64,000 bases of DNA, taken from positions 1 to 64,000 of the forward strand of contig NZ_JAGTUF010000003.1 in the NCBI RefSeq assembly GCF_018224925.1, written 5' to 3'. Numbering within the stretch: position 1 is the first letter of the stretch; each line of letters begins with the position of its first letter. The notes below the pieces were generated by a model. That model was not told where the DNA came from. It did no database searches and saw only the letters and a program-made list of their open reading frames with translations. Source of the stretch: Magnetospirillum sulfuroxidans. GTDB lineage: Bacteria; Pseudomonadota; Alphaproteobacteria; Rhodospirillales; Magnetospirillaceae. A program made the translations under genes and the position numbers. Shown here one piece after another: positions 54,707 to 62,979 of this stretch.

Positions 54707-55170
54707 TTCCCGTCTCCCGCTTTCGGTTTCAGCGGCAAGGTCGGGCGGTTCTTCAAGGCGCGCGCGCGGATCTCGGCTTCCATGGCCTTATAGGCTTCGG
54801 GCTGCCAGATCTGGAACGTCTGGCCCTTGCCGACGAAAGCGGCGGTTTCGTTCAGGCCGGCATGTTCGATCAGGTCTTCGGGCAGCAGGATGCGGCCCTC
54901 GGGGTCCCAGGCCAATTGGCGGGCATCGGCGAAGATCAGGGCGGAGATGTCTTCTTGTTCGGGCGAGAAGGCGTCGAAATTCTGGGCGCTGTCGGACAGA
55001 CGTTCCATGAAGTCCATGCCGCAGCCTTCGGCGCAGGACGCGGTGAATGAGCGATAGGCGATGACGCCCTGGAACGGCTGTTGGGACAAGGTCGCACGAA
55101 AACTCGCCGGAACGGAGACCCGTCCCTTGCGATCAACCTTATTCACGAAAGTGGAGAGGAAAAGACCCAT
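54703..55170 (-). CDS. mraZ: Transcriptional regulator MraZ
   Basis: 155 residues from ATG 55170, the conserved start [20 protein letters not shown]; the open frame to 55278 runs through the promoter. Two AbrB-like SpoVT folds are visible, each with a DxKGR/DPEGR-type motif ([29 protein letters not shown]). MraZ binds DNA as a ring and controls its own operon. The four-copy TGGGN box at 55258-55292 overlaps the promoter, consistent with autorepression. Confidence 0.95.
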   Translation of the reverse strand: MGLFLSTFVNKVDRKGRVSVPASFRATLSQQPFQGVIAYRSFTASCAEGCGMDFMERLSDSAQNFDAFSPEQEDISALIFADARQLAWDPEGRILLPEDLIEHAGLNETAAFVGKGQTFQIWQPEAYKAMEAEIRARALKNRPTLPLKPKAGDGK

Positions 55171-55257
55171 CCCCCGTGTCCGCCTTACCGAAAAAGTGCC
55201 CGTTTCCCCAGATCCTCCGCACCGATGACGCACACGTCGCCCTGAATCGTCTCTCGG

Positions 55258-55292
55258 TGGGTCTGTATGGGATAACATGGGTAAATATGGGC
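55258..55292. promoter_or_regulatory. MraZ box: four TGGGN repeats at 10-bp period
   Basis: TGGGT (55258), TGGGA (55268), TGGGT (55278) and TGGGC (55288) are separated by exactly five bases. A degenerate TGGTA at 55298 continues the phase. This matches the known MraZ operator, TGGGN repeats with 5-base spacers. The motif reads on the plus strand while mraZ is on the minus strand. Confidence 0.85.
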
Positions 55293-55297
55293 GTCAA
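55269..55297 (-). promoter_or_regulatory. mraZ/dcw promoter overlapping the MraZ box
   Basis: On the minus strand TTGACG (55297-55292), a 17-base spacer and TATCCC (55274-55269) form a promoter 100 bases before the mraZ ATG. Three MraZ repeats fall inside it, so MraZ binding would block RNA polymerase. The remaining upstream gap, 55303-55519, holds no gene that I can see. Confidence 0.6.
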
Positions 55298-55519
55298 TGG
55301 TATTGACTAGTAAAAGCATGGTCCGAAATGGTGTTGCGTAAATTAAGGCAACTTCTCGTGAAGTAGCCGAGGAATGGGGTGCAACGTATTGATTCTTCTT
55401 GCTGAATCGGCGCCGAAAGGTAAACAGAGTGTAAATCAGTTCTTGAAATGTTCTAAGTAATGGTTGCCCTCATACACTCCTGGCGCTGGCAGGGTATGGG
55501 GGGAGAAAATGGCTGAAAT

Positions 55520-55922
<403 letters not shown>

Positions 55923-55928
55923 GGCGCA

Positions 55929-55957
55929 TGGTGGCGATTGACGTGGCCGCCGTCAAG
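55929..55957 (-). promoter_or_regulatory. rnpB promoter
   Basis: On the minus strand TTGACG (55957-55952), a 17-base spacer and CACCAT (55934-55929) predict a start about seven bases later, at 55922, exactly where helix P1 of the RNA begins. The agreement of two independent signals supports both. Confidence 0.6.
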
Positions 55958-56093
55958 GAAATGGTGCCCTTAGTAAAACCAAGAAAATTTTACGCAAATT
56001 CCCTTGGTCATTACTGGAACTCAGGTCGGTTGATAGCTTGATAATTGATAATTTAGGGCAAATGACTCTGAGGCTTGATAATCATCAAACAAG

Positions 56094-56131
56094 AAAAAAG
56101 GCCGGTACTGCATCGCAGTCCGGCCTTTTTT
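56094..56131 (-). terminator. Bidirectional-type terminator after the CheZ gene
   Basis: AAAAAAGGCCGG-(T)-ACTGC pairs with GCAGTCCGGCCTTTTTT around ATC. It lies 17 bases past the CheZ stop and gives a T-run in either direction; only the minus-strand gene needs it. Confidence 0.88.
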
Positions 56132-56147
56132 CTGCAAAAAATGACGT

Positions 56148-56903
56148 TCAGCCAAACAGCTTGTCGATCTCGTCCTGGCTGATCCCCTGGTTTTCCAAAG
56201 CCGGACCATTCAGCAGCTTGGAATCGTCATCGCGATTGTCGGTCGCCGGCTTGGGGACGATTTCGGCGATATTTTCCGGCCCCCAAATGTCAATCATGGC
56301 GTTGACGCGGGACTCGATGTATTGCAGCGTTTTCACCACCTTGGTGATGCGCTGGCCGGTAATGTCTTGGAAGTTGCAAGCCTCGAACATGGTGATGACG
56401 GTTTCGTTGATGTCCTCGGCCAGCCGTTTCACATAGGCGTCCTCGCCATGCGAGCTGATTTCGCTGGTTAAGCTCTCGATCTTTTCCGCCGCTTCCAGGA
56501 TGGTTTGGGTGGCGCCTTCGGTCGCTTCGACGATGGCGTCGAGTTCGAAGGTCACCGCGAGGATGCGGTCTTCCTCGGAATCCTTGGGCCGCAACGCGGC
56601 GATTTCCTGCTTGGTCTGTTCAATGCAGACGGCCAGGGCGCGCAGCTCGGTCTTCAGCATCGAGACCTCGGCCTGCTTTTGCGTCACCATTTCATCCAGG
56701 TTGGCGACCTGGGCGCTTGCCGGCGGCGCTTCTTCGCCGCGCATGGTGTGTTCCAGCGTGCGGATGTCGTGACGGATTTCGTTGAGGACCTTCAGCACCT
56801 CATCGTTGGACGGCCCGCCCAACATGGATGGGGCTTCGCCCTTGGCGGCCTGGGCCTTCAAGCGTTGAATTTCCGCAGTAAACAGCTTGCGTTCGGTCAT
56901 CAT
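56148..56903 (-). CDS. cheZ: CheZ-type chemotaxis phosphatase
   Basis: 251 residues, mostly helical, from ATG 56903 (a second ATG follows at once). The core motif CNFQDITGQRITKVV contains the Asp180 and Gln184 that match the catalytic pair spaced by four in E. coli CheZ. The C-terminal SQDEIDKLFG resembles the CheY-binding tail. It should dephosphorylate CheY-P and set motor switching. The long middle (about 60-150) is coiled coil. It stands apart from other chemotaxis genes here, with a bacteriohemerythrin 24 bases upstream, perhaps in one transcript. Confidence 0.85.
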   Translation of the reverse strand: MMTERKLFTAEIQRLKAQAAKGEAPSMLGGPSNDEVLKVLNEIRHDIRTLEHTMRGEEAPPASAQVANLDEMVTQKQAEVSMLKTELRALAVCIEQTKQEIAALRPKDSEEDRILAVTFELDAIVEATEGATQTILEAAEKIESLTSEISSHGEDAYVKRLAEDINETVITMFEACNFQDITGQRITKVVKTLQYIESRVNAMIDIWGPENIAEIVPKPATDNRDDDSKLLNGPALENQGISQDEIDKLFG

Positions 56904-56927
56904 TCGGGCCGAGCCCTCCCCCGCCGG

Positions 56928-57377
56928 TCAGATATTGCATGCGCCACCGCCACTATCCGCGCCCCCATGCGCATCAGCGGCGGCTTCGATCCAAGGACGA
57001 TAAGCAATATCAGCCCTTAGTATATGGTCTGTCAGCCAAATTTTTAGAAAAGTCATGACATCGTCATCAAGAACATGTCGTTCGCCGGCCATCCAGCGGT
57101 CGCGGATATCGCGCACACGCTGTTCCAGGTCGCGGTGGGTTTGGCTGTGCTGTGCGCGCTCGGGATAGCCGATTTGCGCCATCAGCAATTCCTCGCGGTG
57201 GAAATGGTGCACCACGTACTCGGCCAAGACATTGATGACGCTGCCGACCACGTCGCGGCTTTGCCCGGTTTCGGTGGCGTCGTGCAACTGATTGATCAGG
57301 TTGATAAGGATTTGATGATCGGAATCGATCATGGCGCTGCCGACGCTATACGTCTCGCTCCATGCCAGGATCGCCAT
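56928..57377 (-). CDS. Bacteriohemerythrin
   Basis: 149 residues from ATG 57377 (GAGG six bases upstream); ATG 57389 is an alternative. Di-iron site ligands appear as DSDHQILINL, HHFHREELLM, HSQTHRDLE and HILRADIAY. The C-terminus adds a Gly/Ala/Asp-rich tail ending in CNI. It is upstream of and probably co-transcribed with cheZ, which suggests a link between oxygen binding and taxis, although it has no signalling domain. Confidence 0.92.
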   Translation of the reverse strand: MAILAWSETYSVGSAMIDSDHQILINLINQLHDATETGQSRDVVGSVINVLAEYVVHHFHREELLMAQIGYPERAQHSQTHRDLEQRVRDIRDRWMAGERHVLDDDVMTFLKIWLTDHILRADIAYRPWIEAAADAHGGADSGGGACNI

Positions 57378-57496
57378 GTCCAACCTCATCCCTGTCGCCG
57401 CAAAAGCAATAGCATTGGAAGGCGGCTTGTTACAAGCGGCGCAGGGCGACGATCATGCTACAATGCACAGACGTTGAGCGAGAGCGGAGGAATGGG

Positions 57497-58480
57497 GTGA
57501 AGCGCTGGCGTCTGGCCACTTTCAATCTGGAAAGCCTGGATGATCGTCTGCCCGGCGCCGATGATTTCGCCGACCGGGTGGCGGTGCTGCGCCCGCAATT
57601 ACAGCGTCTGCGCGCGGATATTTTGTGCTTGCAGGAAATCAACGCCCACACCACCGAGGGAAAACACGGTCCGCGCAGCCCCACCGGACTGGATCGTTTG
57701 CTCGATGGCACCCCTTATGCCGGTTATCATCGGGTGGTCAGTCTGAACCGGGGCGGGCAGCGCCCGGCCGATCGTCACAATCTGGTGATCTTGTCCCGCT
57801 TTCCCATCATCGCCCATGGTCAGGTCTGGCACGATCTGGTGCCGCCGCCGACCATCTTGCCGGTGACGGCGGATCCGCCATTCGTTCAGGCGCAGGCGGT
57901 GGAATGGGATCGGCCGCTGTTGCACGCCGATATCGATCTGGGCCATGGCCGGGTGCTGCATGTCATCAATGTGCATTTGCGCGCGCCGCGGGCGGCATGG
58001 TTGCCGGGACAGAAAACCGAGAATGGCCGGTGGCGGAGCGTCGCCGGCTGGGCCGAGGGGTTCTATCTGGCGGCGGTCAAGCGGGCGGGCCAGGCCCTGG
58101 AGGGGCGTTTGCTGGTCGAGCATATCTTCGACGCCAAGGCCGAGGCTTGGGTGGCGGTGTGCGGTGATTTCAATTCCGATGACCGCGAGGCCCCGATCCG
58201 CACCTTGCGCGGTGACGAGGAAGACACCGGCAACGGCCATCTGGCCCCCAGGGTGCTGGTGCCGCTGGAACGGGGCATTCCCGAAAGCCAGCGCTTTTCC
58301 GTCGTCCATCACGGCCAGCGGGTGATGCTGGATCACATCTTGGTCTCGCGGCCGTTGCTGGGCTGCCTGACGGCATGCGCCGTTCACAACGAGGCCTTGG
58401 GAGATGAACTGGTCAGTCCGGCGGCCATATGGGGCAGCCCCGACAGTTTTCACGCCCCGCTGGTGGCCGAATTCGCCTGA
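57497..58480 (+). CDS. Endonuclease/exonuclease/phosphatase-family protein
   Basis: 327 residues from GTG 57497, preferred because GGAGGAATGGG lies upstream; an in-frame ATG at 57455 lacks a site. The EEP fold is shown by TFNLESLDD, ILCLQEIN (metal-binding Glu), NVHLRAPRA, VCGDFNSDDR and LDHILVSRPL plus a terminal SFHAPLVAEF. Members cleave nucleic acids or phosphodiesters, and the substrate is not evident. No signal peptide is seen, so it is probably cytoplasmic. It is monocistronic and its end overlaps the convergent zinc-ribbon gene. Confidence 0.85.
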   Translation: MKRWRLATFNLESLDDRLPGADDFADRVAVLRPQLQRLRADILCLQEINAHTTEGKHGPRSPTGLDRLLDGTPYAGYHRVVSLNRGGQRPADRHNLVILSRFPIIAHGQVWHDLVPPPTILPVTADPPFVQAQAVEWDRPLLHADIDLGHGRVLHVINVHLRAPRAAWLPGQKTENGRWRSVAGWAEGFYLAAVKRAGQALEGRLLVEHIFDAKAEAWVAVCGDFNSDDREAPIRTLRGDEEDTGNGHLAPRVLVPLERGIPESQRFSVVHHGQRVMLDHILVSRPLLGCLTACAVHNEALGDELVSPAAIWGSPDSFHAPLVAEFA

Positions 58481-58677
58481 GCCCAGGCAGTGGTCGATGG
58501 GGCCCGTCGGCCATACGAAACCAGATGGCGCATCAGATTCTGGCGCAGGAAACTTTTGTCGGGACGGTTGTCCAAAAGATCGTGGATTCGCTCGAAACGA
58601 TCAAGGTCGCCAGGGACCCGGCATTTCTGGTGATGGTTCGGCAGTGCTTCGCCACAGAACGGACAATTATGTTCCAT
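58450..58677 (-). CDS. Small zinc-ribbon-like protein
   Basis: 75 residues from ATG 58677, preceded by AAGGGGGCGAC; an in-frame ATG at 58704 adds nine residues. The N-terminus has CPFCGEALPNHHQKC, a plausible zinc-binding cluster, followed by a helical segment (DLDRFERIHDLLDNRP). The last 31 bases overlap the 3' end of the convergent endonuclease-like gene. I recognise no family. The cysteine motif and ribosome site support it, while overlap and small size count against it. Confidence 0.5.
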   Translation of the reverse strand: MEHNCPFCGEALPNHHQKCRVPGDLDRFERIHDLLDNRPDKSFLRQNLMRHLVSYGRRAPSTTAWAQANSATSGA

Positions 58678-58793
58678 GATCTGTCGCCCCCTTGGTTTGC
58701 CCACCCGCAGATGATCAGCGATTCACTTGTCGGGTGCAACGCGGCATCTGGACCACGCAACCGAACCGAAGGGATAGGGGATGTGCGCAGGGA

Positions 58794-59207
58794 TTAGGGG
58801 GCGTTCGTCTTTTGACAAAGACATGGAGCGTAGCGGGCATCCTCGCTGCGGATGTGATGGATCAGCCAATCGCTGAGGAAAGCGTGCAGCTCCGCCGCGA
58901 CCACGGCCGATGGATCCCGATCATAGGTGACTTCCAGGGCGCGGACGTGTTCGGCCATGATGCGGTGCGACTGGCGGTGCGCCGCCAAATCGTCATAGCC
59001 GGCGGCCTCCATCATCCGTTCTTCCTCGCCGAAATGGTAATAGACGTAACGGATCAGTTCCCCCAAGACCATGCCGGTGACGTCGCGCGGATTGCCGGCG
59101 CTGACGGCGGCGCCCAGCTGGTTCAAAAGATCAATCAGCCGACGATGATGGTTGTCCAGATGGTCGATGCCGACGCTCAGGTCCTGGTTCCAGGCGACAA
59201 TGAACAT
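58794..59207 (-). CDS. Bacteriohemerythrin
   Basis: 137 residues, the third hemerythrin in the window. The ligand pattern is complete: DHLDNHHRRLIDLL, YYHFGEEERMME, HRQSHRIM and HIRSEDARYAPC. ATG 59207 follows GGGAGGGGAAACGC. It is divergent from the ion-channel gene across 173 bases. It differs markedly from the other two in sequence, so this is not a recent duplication. Confidence 0.92.
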   Translation of the reverse strand: MFIVAWNQDLSVGIDHLDNHHRRLIDLLNQLGAAVSAGNPRDVTGMVLGELIRYVYYHFGEEERMMEAAGYDDLAAHRQSHRIMAEHVRALEVTYDRDPSAVVAAELHAFLSDWLIHHIRSEDARYAPCLCQKTNAP

Positions 59208-59380
59208 GCGTTTCCCCTCCCGGTTCTTGATTCACCGGATTGTTTGTGGGGTCATCATAGCATGGTGCGGTGCGAAGGTGACAATGCCGGGCACGCAGGG
59301 CCGGGTTGCCGTTGGGGCTGGTTCTGGTTTTTTAACCGGTTCGGGTGTACATCGGCCCATGGCGGGCAGAGGAGGCGGAC

Positions 59381-60523
59381 ATGCTGGTTGCCGATTGGGC
59401 CAGGGGATTGTTGAGTTGCGAACCCATGGCACCGCGCCGGGCGCGGTTCTACCGCATGATCTTGACCTCGGCCATCTTGCTGTTCACCGCGCGCACCGCC
59501 CTTGACACCCTGCCGGCGGTTTGGGGGGATGCCGACGGCTCCGTCCGGATTTTAGCCCGTCTCTGCCTGATGCTGCTGGCCGGTGATTATGCCTTGCGGG
59601 GAATGGTGGCGGCGGCGGCCGAGCGGCCGTGGTCCGGTCTTGCCGCTTACGCATTCAGCCCTTACGGCGTCTTCGATTGCATCGCGGTGATACCGGTCCT
59701 GGCCGGCGCGTTGTTCGGCTGGCCCAGCGACGTCGAGACCGCTTTTGGCATCTTGGGCTTTCTCAAGCTGGCTCGTTATTCCCCCGCCCTGGAAACCCTG
59801 GGGGCGGTGTTGCTGGCGGAAGTGCGGCCGCTGGCCTCGTCCTTGTTCATCATGGCGCTGCTGGTGCTGTTCACCTCGGCCTTGCTGTATTTCGTCGAGC
59901 GCGACATTAATCCCGGCATGGCCAGCATTCCCCAGGCCATGTGGTGGAGCGTGGTGACCTTGGCCACCTTGGGCTATGGCGACGTGGTGCCGATCAGCCC
60001 GTTGGGCAAGGTATTGGGAGCCGGGGTCGGTATTTTGGGGCTGGGCATGTTCGCCTTGCCGGCGTCGATCCTGGCTTCGGGCTTCACCGAGGAAATGCGG
60101 CGGCAGAACTTCGTCTCCACCTGGCATCTGGTGGCCAAGGTGCCGTTTTTTGCGCGCTTGCAGGCGACAGAGATTGCCCAGGTGGCGGCCTTGCTCAAGG
60201 TGCAGCGGGTGATGCGTGGCGAAACCCTGATGCGGAGCGGTGATGATGGCGACAGCATGTACTTTCTGGTTTCAGGCCAGGTCGAAGTCACGGGGCGCGC
60301 CGGCGCCTTCGTGTTGAAGGCGGGGGATTTCTTCGGCGAAATCGCCTTGCTTGAAAGCCGCCCGCGCATGGCGACGGTCCGGGCGGTGACGCGCTGTCAG
60401 TTGCTGGTCTTGGATGCTCGCGATTTTCATCAATTCACTGCCCATTCGCCGGAAATTCTGGCAACCATTCGCGAAACGGCGCAATCGCGCCTGTCGGCGG
60501 CAGATCCAGGAGAGAACGGGTGA
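59381..60523 (+). CDS. Cyclic-nucleotide-gated potassium channel
   Basis: 380 residues from ATG 59381 (GAGGAGGCGGAC upstream; the frame is open from 59345). It has six transmembrane segments, with the selectivity filter TLATLGYGDVVP around Gly198-Asp201, and a C-terminal cyclic-nucleotide-binding domain (about 255-370) containing FLVSGQVEVTG and the phosphate-binding FFGEIALLESRPRMATVRA. S4 is poorly charged, as in the MlotiK1-type channels that are gated by cAMP more than by voltage. GTGA overlap couples it to the DUF1491 gene. Confidence 0.9.
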   Translation: MLVADWARGLLSCEPMAPRRARFYRMILTSAILLFTARTALDTLPAVWGDADGSVRILARLCLMLLAGDYALRGMVAAAAERPWSGLAAYAFSPYGVFDCIAVIPVLAGALFGWPSDVETAFGILGFLKLARYSPALETLGAVLLAEVRPLASSLFIMALLVLFTSALLYFVERDINPGMASIPQAMWWSVVTLATLGYGDVVPISPLGKVLGAGVGILGLGMFALPASILASGFTEEMRRQNFVSTWHLVAKVPFFARLQATEIAQVAALLKVQRVMRGETLMRSGDDGDSMYFLVSGQVEVTGRAGAFVLKAGDFFGEIALLESRPRMATVRAVTRCQLLVLDARDFHQFTAHSPEILATIRETAQSRLSAADPGENG

Positions 60524-60864
60524 GCGAACCCAAGCTGAAAGCGAAATTATTCATTCATGCCGCCATTCGCCGTTGTTCCATTCAGGCCATCCCGGCGGTG
60601 GTGGCCCATAAGGGGGATGACGATTCCGGCGCGATCTTGGTGCGGGTCCTGCAAGGCGGCGATTGTTGCCGGATTTATGCCCAAGTCCGCAATGTCAGCG
60701 GCCAGTTGGGGTGGATGTGCGCCACCGGCCCCCAATCGGTCAGCGAAAGCCGGGCCGAGGCCTATGTCGCCCGTGCCCGCGACGTTGATGGCGATCTGTG
60801 GGTGTTGGATGTGGAAAGCAGCGATGGTCTGGCGCCGTTTCTCGAACCTATTTTCCCCGGCTAA
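60520..60864 (+). CDS. DUF1491 family protein
   Basis: 114 residues from GTG 60520, which overlaps the channel stop (GTGA), with CCAGGAGAG as ribosome site. The pattern LKAKLFIHAAIRRCSIQAIPAVVAHKGDDDSGAILVRV is that of DUF1491, a small alphaproteobacterial family without assigned function. The middle (CATGPQSVSESRAEAYVARA) and the DVDGDLWVLDVE segment fit as well. Translational coupling to the channel may be significant or may be simple gene packing. Confidence 0.8.
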   Translation: MSEPKLKAKLFIHAAIRRCSIQAIPAVVAHKGDDDSGAILVRVLQGGDCCRIYAQVRNVSGQLGWMCATGPQSVSESRAEAYVARARDVDGDLWVLDVESSDGLAPFLEPIFPG

Positions 60865-60933
60865 GCTTGCACGGCGGCAAAAATCGTTTAGAAACATCGG
60901 CCGTATTCGCGTCTGTCGTTCAAAGGACAAGCC

Positions 60934-61308
60934 ATGACCCGTCGTCTGATTTCTTCCGGTTCGCCCTTCGAGGAAGTGGCCGGCTATTCCCGTGCCGTGG
61001 TTCAGGACCCGTGGGTGTTCGTTTCCGGGACCTCTGGCTTCAAGGATGGCCAGATCTCCGACAGCGAAGTCGACCAGGCCGACCAGGCATTGCAAACCAT
61101 CGCCGCCGCCTTGGAAAAGGGCGGCGCCAGCATGGCCGATGTGGTTCGCGTGGTGGTCTATGTCACCGACGCGGGCTATTTCCAGACCGTCGGTCCGGTG
61201 CTGGGCAAGTATTTCAAGGCGACCAAGCCGGCCAACACCACCATCGTCTGCGGTCTGGTCGATCCGCGCATGAAAGTGGAAATCGAGGTTACCGCGCTTA
61301 AGGTCTGA
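60934..61308 (+). CDS. RidA/YjgF family protein
   Basis: 124 residues of the Rid fold, a homotrimer. RidA enzymes hydrolyse reactive enamine/imine intermediates from PLP enzymes; this member has PWVFVSGTSGFKDG, ASMADVVRVVVYVT and TTIVCGLVDPRMKVEIEVTA, in which Arg of DPRMKVEIE is the conserved substrate-binding Arg. The subgroup is uncertain, so deaminase activity is probable but not certain. It is monocistronic, ending at a good terminator. Confidence 0.88.
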   Translation: MTRRLISSGSPFEEVAGYSRAVVQDPWVFVSGTSGFKDGQISDSEVDQADQALQTIAAALEKGGASMADVVRVVVYVTDAGYFQTVGPVLGKYFKATKPANTTIVCGLVDPRMKVEIEVTALKV

Positions 61309-61377
61309 TCGCGGTCGGCCCAAGCCCGCGTGGGGTGAAATGGCCCACAAGATCATTTCATCTGCTGGTTATTTGTG

Positions 61378-61412
61378 ACAAATCCCGATGAGCCTGGCTT
61401 ATCGGGATTTGT
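61378..61412. terminator. Terminator between ridA-type gene and serine protease
   Basis: ACAAATCCCGAT and ATCGGGATTTGT form a perfect 12-bp stem with an 11-base loop, followed on the plus strand by TGTTATTT. It serves the plus-strand gene ending at 61308 and could also stop the minus-strand protease transcript ending at 61415. Confidence 0.8.
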
Positions 61413-61414
61413 TG

Positions 61415-62383
61415 TTATTTGGCGCTACAGCCGCTTGACGCGATTTCGGCGGTGATGCCGTTGGCGCGCAAATAAGCGTTGATGTCGGTGGCGGCCAGGG
61501 CAAAGCCGGCATTGGCGCCTTGCTTTTCGGCAACATTGATGAAGGTGTTGATCCCCATCGCCCGTCCGCACATATCCACCAGCGGGCCGCCGCTATTGCC
61601 GCCCGAGATGGGGGCGGAATGGGCGATGACCGGCAGGCCGCGACCGCGGTTTTGCACGGCCATGATGGCTCCCTGGCTCATGGCCAGTTCGGGCATGGCT
61701 TTCATGTCGCCGCGAATAAGGGCGCGAAAGCTCATATCGGTGTCCAGCAGCAGGCCGGGGAAGCCGGCGGCGACCACGTTGGCCAGTTCGTTTGCTTCCA
61801 AGGTCAGCGGCAAGGTGGTGGTGGCCCGTGCTCCGCTCACGCGCAAGATGGCGTAGTCACGTTCATTTTGCGCCGCACTGTTGGTGTGGGCCAAAACCTG
61901 CGCCGGGCTGGGCGCGTCAAGACCGCGGCCGATGACCATGACCTCGCCGGGTTTGGCGTCGGCGATCACATGATTGTTGGTGATCACGATATCGGGGGTG
62001 ACGAAGAATCCCGATCCGGTATCGTTGCCGGCGATGACCAGGACAACCGCCTTATGCAGGCGATCGACCAGATCCTTGCGCGACAGGATTTTGGCGTCTT
62101 CCAGCGCTTCGGTCGCCGCGGTTTCCTGCTTGTTGATGGTCTTGTCGAGGACGCTGCCCTTTTCCCCCTCGGGCCGGGCCGGCGCGGCGCTTTTCAGCAG
62201 GGCGGCGGCGGCGGCGGGGTCGGCGCAGACATCACCGTCCAGGGCGGCTTTCAAGGCATCGGCCCGTTGACGCAGCACTTGCACCTGCGCTTCCTTGTCC
62301 GCGACCGGATCGGCCGATTGGGCAAAGGCGGCGCTTGAGGCCAGCAAGGCTGCCGTCATCAGGAGTGGTGGCCAAAACCCCAT
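61415..62383 (-). CDS. Exported trypsin-like serine protease
   Basis: 322 residues from ATG 62383 (GGAGC eight bases upstream); ATG 62401 or 62443 would only lengthen the signal. A Sec signal (LLMTAALLASSAAFAQ) is followed by a helical region (about 25-95) and a chymotrypsin-fold protease. The triad is intact: His in TNNHVIAD, Asp in ERDYAILRV, Ser in GGNSGGPLVD. There is no PDZ domain, unlike DegP. It probably acts in the periplasm on damaged or regulated envelope proteins. Confidence 0.88.
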   Translation of the reverse strand: MGFWPPLLMTAALLASSAAFAQSADPVADKEAQVQVLRQRADALKAALDGDVCADPAAAAALLKSAAPARPEGEKGSVLDKTINKQETAATEALEDAKILSRKDLVDRLHKAVVLVIAGNDTGSGFFVTPDIVITNNHVIADAKPGEVMVIGRGLDAPSPAQVLAHTNSAAQNERDYAILRVSGARATTTLPLTLEANELANVVAAGFPGLLLDTDMSFRALIRGDMKAMPELAMSQGAIMAVQNRGRGLPVIAHSAPISGGNSGGPLVDMCGRAMGINTFINVAEKQGANAGFALAATDINAYLRANGITAEIASSGCSAK

Positions 62384-62459
62384 GCTCTTTGCTCCGTTCA
62401 TCGTGGCGGCGGGGCCGCCCACATTGATTCCCCGTCCCGGCAAGGGATGGGGATTGGGG

Positions 62460-62966
62460 TTAGCGGCGGATCAGCATATCCACTTCGCGGTCCAGCGCTT
62501 CGCGTTCGCGCCGCAAGGTTTCCAGGCGCTTTTGCTTTTCCGCGTCGGGGGTGAAGCTGTCTTGCTGAACCATGTTGGTTTTCGCCTGCAACGCGTCGAT
62601 TTGCTTGTTGAGGGCGGCAACCTCCGTCTTCTTTTTCGTGTTGGCTTTTTCGGCGGCGGCAAGACGGCTGCGCATGCCGTCAAGTTCCTTGCGGAAGCCG
62701 GCATAGCGAGCCTCGGCGGCATCGCGTTCGGCCTTGACGTCGGCGCTTTGGGCATTGGCGCGTTCCAGCGACCGGGTCTGCTGGGTGTTGGTGTCCTGTT
62801 CGTTTTCCAGCGTTTTCTGACGGTCGTTGACACGCTGTTCGTAGCCGCCGCTGGACAGGTTCTTGACGCCAGAGAAGAACCCGCCCTTGGCCGGATCGTC
62901 GGTGGTGGCGCAGGCGGTCAGGCTGGCGGTGAAAGCCAGCGCGGCCACAAGACGAAGGATGTTCAT
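62460..62966 (-). CDS. Coiled-coil lipoprotein
   Basis: 168 residues from ATG 62966; upstream frame to 63035 is not supported. Lipoprotein signal with lipobox SLTAC (Cys19). Residues 40-165 are almost entirely heptad coiled coil rich in Arg, Glu, Ala and Gln (ETLRREREALDREVDMLI). No known family. It is 13 bases after the glycine-zipper lipoprotein gene on the same strand and likely co-transcribed. The pair may form an outer-membrane structure. Confidence 0.75.
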   Translation of the reverse strand: MNILRLVAALAFTASLTACATTDDPAKGGFFSGVKNLSSGGYEQRVNDRQKTLENEQDTNTQQTRSLERANAQSADVKAERDAAEARYAGFRKELDGMRSRLAAAEKANTKKKTEVAALNKQIDALQAKTNMVQQDSFTPDAEKQKRLETLRREREALDREVDMLIRR

Positions 62967-62979
62967 GGACTTTCCTTTC

